Assembly (NCBI GenBank): GCA_032260385.1
Contig: JAVVEL010000028.1
Location: 1 to 33,881, forward strand
Direction: 5' to 3'
DNA from: UBA9300 sp032260385
GTDB lineage: Bacteria; Bacteroidota; Bacteroidia; Bacteroidales; VadinHA17
Length of the DNA stretch: 33,881 bases
Shown: positions 30,965 through 33,881 of the stretch, piece by piece
How positions within the stretch are numbered: position 1 is the stretch's first letter
How the letters are laid out: each line of letters begins with the position of its first letter
Notes under the pieces: generated by a model
Seen by the model: the letters and a program-made list of their open reading frames with translations, nothing else
Database searches by the model: none
What the model was told of the DNA's origin: nothing
Made by a program: the position numbers and the translations under genes

Positions 30965-31761
30965 GCCTTTGTTTTTGGACTTTTAGTTCTTTGCCCCCCT
31001 TTTCGCCTGAATTCGTTGCATATTATCGCTGCTGACATTGCCACGTTAAGTGAATCGATACCCGGCAGAGCTTTCCGGTATGGGGGTATGGAAATTTTTT
31101 GAGTTACATAAGGCAGGAGTTCAGCTGTAATTCCCCTGGCTTCATTACCGAAGAGAAGTAATCCATGCTGTGTTTTGTTAATTTTATGAACTTGTTCGCC
31201 ATCAAGTGTTGCGGCATATACAGGTAGCTTGGATTCAGATAGTTGAGAGAAAGTGACGGCCAGGTCAGTGTAGCTTACTTTAACATGTAAAAAGGCACCC
31301 ATTGATGATTGTACTGTCTTCGGATTATATAGATCTACCGTACCCCTGCTGCAAAGTATGTGTTCAATTCCAAACCAGGCGGCAAGGCGAATGATGGTTC
31401 CGAGATTACCGGGATCCTGTACATCATCCAGGGCAATGCTCAGCTTTTCGGTAAGTGAAGCCAGGTCAGGCTGGTATCGTTCCATATTAGCAACTGCCAG
31501 TATCCCCTGTGGTGTTGTCAGCTGGCTGACTTTTGCGATTTCCTTTTCACTAACCGTAATTATTTCTTTAGCCCGGGATAGTAAGGTTTTGTCTTTTTTG
31601 GCTATCCATTCGCTGACTGCCAGTAAGAGTTTTACCTGCCTGCCGCTTGCGAGATATTCACTTACAAGTTTATCTCCCTCTATTACAAACAGGTTTTCCC
31701 TCTCACGGTATTTCTTTTGCCGTAATGAATTTATAAGTTTGATATTTGAGGAGCTAAGCAT
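30952..31761 (-). CDS. TrmH/SpoU-family RNA 2'-O-methyltransferase
   Basis: A SpoU-type methyltransferase that methylates ribose 2'-OH in tRNA or rRNA with SAM. From ATG at 31761 it is 269 residues: an N-terminal substrate-binding domain (IKLINSLRQKKYRERENLFVIEGDKLV), then the knotted SPOUT domain with the three motifs: DVQDPGNLGTIIRLAAWFG (near 110), LLLFGNEARGI and ISIPPYRKALPGIDSLNVAMSAAI. The exact RNA target is unknown. The frame extends upstream to an ATG at 31830, but MLSSSNIKLINSLRQ is the normal family start and the upstream stretch holds the tamL promoter. The C-terminal tail (RTKSPKTKAHSK) is encoded by degenerate heptamer-like sequence, and its end overlaps porT. Confidence 0.93.
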   Translation of the reverse strand: MLSSSNIKLINSLRQKKYRERENLFVIEGDKLVSEYLASGRQVKLLLAVSEWIAKKDKTLLSRAKEIITVSEKEIAKVSQLTTPQGILAVANMERYQPDLASLTEKLSIALDDVQDPGNLGTIIRLAAWFGIEHILCSRGTVDLYNPKTVQSSMGAFLHVKVSYTDLAVTFSQLSESKLPVYAATLDGEQVHKINKTQHGLLLFGNEARGITAELLPYVTQKISIPPYRKALPGIDSLNVAMSAAIICNEFRRKGGQRTKSPKTKAHSK

Positions 31762-31779
31762 ACTTGTATGAGGGTCTGA

Positions 31780-31814
31780 TTTGGAAGAAAGTGTATTTTT
31801 ATTTGATATATTTG
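31780..31814 (+). promoter_or_regulatory. Predicted promoter of tamL
   Basis: TATATTTG (31807-31814) is an exact TAnnTTTG and TTTG (31780-31783) lies 23 bases upstream. The leader before the ATG at 31831 would be about 10 bases. Confidence 0.6.
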
Positions 31815-31830
31815 CGATTAGTTTATACAA

Positions 31831-33881
31831 ATGTTGAAATATTTTCCTTCATATAAAAACCTCTTTAGAATAAAACTATTGTGTTTATTAACTGTAGTTT
31901 TGATTTTCCATTCCTGTAATCCTACCAAATATGTTCCCCCTGACAAGACGCTACTTAACAGATCTGAAATAAATATAGACAATAACAGAGTCAAAAAATC
32001 AGATATAGAGCCATATATCAAGCAGGAGCCAAATAAGAAAATATTTGGTGCACGTTTTCATCTGGGCCTGTATAATCTGTCCGATATAGAGAAGACCAGG
32101 TGGCCTCATGCGTGGCTGAGAAGGATAGGTGAGGAGCCTGTAATATTTGATCCTTTTGCTGCAGGAAAATCATCTGGGCAGGTTGAGAATTATCTTTTCT
32201 CACGGGGTTATTTCAACGCGGAAGTCTCAACTGATATATTTACCAGCAAACAAAAGACTGATATATTATACGAGGTAAAGGCAAGGGAACCCTACAGGAT
32301 CAGGAGGGTAATATATGAAATAGGGGATGAGAACATCAGGAGGTTATTCTTTATGGACACCATAAACTGTCTAATAAAGAACGGGGAGATTTACGATGTT
32401 GAAGTACTTAAGAAAGAAAGGGTCAGGCTTGAGCGCTTTATTAAGGACATGGGTTTCTACAGTTTCTCACGCGATCAAATTTATTTTGAAGTCGACAGCG
32501 CTATAGGTAACAGGCAGGTGGATATTTTTTACGAGGTGAGGAAGTTCCTGGTTTATAATGATGGTAATAATATAGTTGAGTCAAATCAAAGGAGGTACCG
32601 GATTAATAATGTATATGTCTATACCGGCTGGGATCCGAAGGCTGCCCTTGATGAGGGTAGTAATTATTTACTGAGGCAGGATACAACATTCCGTGATGGT
32701 TTTCATTTTATTTCAGACACCGAACGGCATTCGGTTAAACCTGAAGTAATAATACAGTCGCTCTATATTAAGCCGGGAGACTTATTTCAGGTTACCAATA
32801 TGGAGCGTAGCCAGGATCACCTGAATTCATTACAGTCGTTCCGGCTGGTGAGTATACGTTACTCTGATCCGGGAAATGTTACTGACTGGCAGCATAATGA
32901 GCTGCCAATTAACTGCATAGTCAGGCTTACTCCTGTAACTTTACAGGAATTCAGGGTGGAACTCGAGGGTACAAATTCAGCCGGTAATCTTGGTGGTGCC
33001 GTGAACCTTGTCTACCAGCACAAGAATCTGTTCCGCGGTGCGGAAAGGTTGAATATTAAGCTCAAGGGAGCCTATGAGACCCTTTCAGAGAAGATATCAG
33101 GTTCAAGGAGTACCCAGGAATTTGGTTTCGAGACAAGTATTACCCTGCCGAGGTTCTTGCTGCCTTTCCTGGAGAAGGAGGAGTTTATTAAGAAATATAA
33201 TCCAAAAACAGTCATTACTGCAGCATATAACTATCAGAAGATGCCGGTATATACACGCACTGTAGCCAATGCTTCATTTGGATATAACTGGCGTGGAAAC
33301 CGGTTTACACAGCACTCGGTATATCCCCTTCAGCTAAACGTAGTGAACCTTCCCTTTATTGACCCTGCTTTTGAGATGAGTATAGACACAAGCTCTTACC
33401 TGGCTTACAGTTATAAAGATGTCTTTCTCCTGGGGGGTAACTATATTTATGTGTTTACGAATCAGAATATTAAAAAGGCAAGAGATTACTGGTTCATAAA
33501 GATGACCGGCGAACTGGCCGGTAACCTGATGGCACTTGGCTACCGGGCCGCCGGTGTAGAAGTTGAGGAAGGGGAGAATTATGAAATTTTCGGGCAGCCT
33601 TTTGCACAGTATGCCAGGGCTGATATGGATATCAGGTATAATCGTACTCTTAATGAGGTAAGTTCGGTGGTGTACAGGGGATTTTTGGGTGTAGGGATTC
33701 CATATGGCAATTCCAGGGCTGTTCCTTTCGAGAAACAGTATTTCAGTGGCGGGGCCAACAGCATAAGGGGATGGCATGTACGTTCCCTGGGTCCGGGTTC
33801 TTATACCCCTGTTGATTCTTCTTTTTTTAATATGACGGCTGACGTCAAGCTTGAATTCAATGCCGAATACAGGTTCAAATT
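31831..33881 (+). CDS. tamL: TamL-like BamA/TamA-family outer-membrane lipoprotein, 3' end missing
   Basis: The frame is open from ATG 31831 to the right edge (683 codons, C-terminus missing). The N-terminus has a lipoprotein signal: a hydrophobic segment (LLCLLTVVLIFHSC) ending in Cys, followed by NPTKYVPPDKTLLN. POTRA-like segments follow: VENYLFSRGYFNAEVSTDI, DVEVLKKERVRLERFIKDMGF and IKPGDLFQVTNMERSQDHLNSL. From about residue 390 the sequence is a beta-barrel of the Omp85 type, with the loop motif SGGANSIRGW (the conserved RG of BamA loop 6) near residue 650. Bacteroidota use a lipidated TamA paralogue, TamL, with TamB to build the outer membrane; divergent placement next to a TrmH gene is a layout I recall from the phylum. 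tamB may follow beyond the edge. Confidence 0.87.
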   Translation, partial: MLKYFPSYKNLFRIKLLCLLTVVLIFHSCNPTKYVPPDKTLLNRSEINIDNNRVKKSDIEPYIKQEPNKKIFGARFHLGLYNLSDIEKTRWPHAWLRRIGEEPVIFDPFAAGKSSGQVENYLFSRGYFNAEVSTDIFTSKQKTDILYEVKAREPYRIRRVIYEIGDENIRRLFFMDTINCLIKNGEIYDVEVLKKERVRLERFIKDMGFYSFSRDQIYFEVDSAIGNRQVDIFYEVRKFLVYNDGNNIVESNQRRYRINNVYVYTGWDPKAALDEGSNYLLRQDTTFRDGFHFISDTERHSVKPEVIIQSLYIKPGDLFQVTNMERSQDHLNSLQSFRLVSIRYSDPGNVTDWQHNELPINCIVRLTPVTLQEFRVELEGTNSAGNLGGAVNLVYQHKNLFRGAERLNIKLKGAYETLSEKISGSRSTQEFGFETSITLPRFLLPFLEKEEFIKKYNPKTVITAAYNYQKMPVYTRTVANASFGYNWRGNRFTQHSVYPLQLNVVNLPFIDPAFEMSIDTSSYLAYSYKDVFLLGGNYIYVFTNQNIKKARDYWFIKMTGELAGNLMALGYRAAGVEVEEGENYEIFGQPFAQYARADMDIRYNRTLNEVSSVVYRGFLGVGIPYGNSRAVPFEKQYFSGGANSIRGWHVRSLGPGSYTPVDSSFFNMTADVKLEFNAEYRFK

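Overview
The window looks like chromosomal core sequence from an anaerobic or microaerobic member of the Bacteroidota, most likely Bacteroidales/Marinilabiliales. The signs are: a short primary sigma factor without region 1.1, a Rho factor with a large charged insertion, PorT (type IX secretion) next to ubiE, a TamL-like lipoprotein divergent from a TrmH methyltransferase, a one-piece pyruvate:ferredoxin oxidoreductase, start codons with almost no Shine-Dalgarno sequences, and repeated matches to the Bacteroidota promoter (TTG, about 18-23 bases, TAnnTTTG). I see no tRNA, rRNA, insertion sequence, prophage, CRISPR array or integrase.

Layout: 1-587 is the end of a YciO/Sua5-type gene, convergent with the potassium-uptake operon trkA-trkH (588-3386, minus). 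3481-6148 (minus) carries ruvX, def and a short comEC. 6285-11651 (minus) carries nifJ (PFOR) and rho, divergent from rpoD-rpe (11983-13523, plus). 13588-15053 (minus) holds a pRiA4b ORF-3-like gene and miaA; 15120-16154 a LuxC-like acyl-CoA reductase. 16311-18007 is a blaI-blaR1 regulatory pair whose BlaR1 ends in a TonB-like domain. 18267-19906 (plus) is an FtsX/MacB-type permease and a SiaC-like protein. 20100-22172 (minus) has gapA, a probable outer-membrane protein and a 40-residue lipoprotein. 22348-25590 (minus) is a large BNR/sortilin-like secreted protein. 25763-26704 (plus) is an exported MsrB-MsrA fusion; 26712-29338 (minus) is an SDR / malate-lactate dehydrogenase / nitroreductase operon. 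29492-30964 (plus) is ubiE-porT, convergent with trmH, and tamL runs off the right end.

The gene content is mostly housekeeping, and I found no defence or biosynthetic cluster. The most unusual signal is not a gene: several junctions carry short arrays of 6-, 7- or 9-base units in strict phase, often starting at a stop codon and sometimes folding back on themselves. Identical words recur at loci 13 kb apart (a 12-base word at 6188 and 19913; the hexamer GGCTAA, rotated, after both rpe and gapA; the nonamer GTTGATAAA at 16183 and 21186). One heptamer array forms the last codons of miaA, and another abuts the def start codon. This resembles the heptanucleotide STRR sequences of cyanobacteria but in a Bacteroidota setting. 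The second notable signal is a promoter-operator arrangement in front of blaI, with two dyads lying on the -7 and -33 elements.
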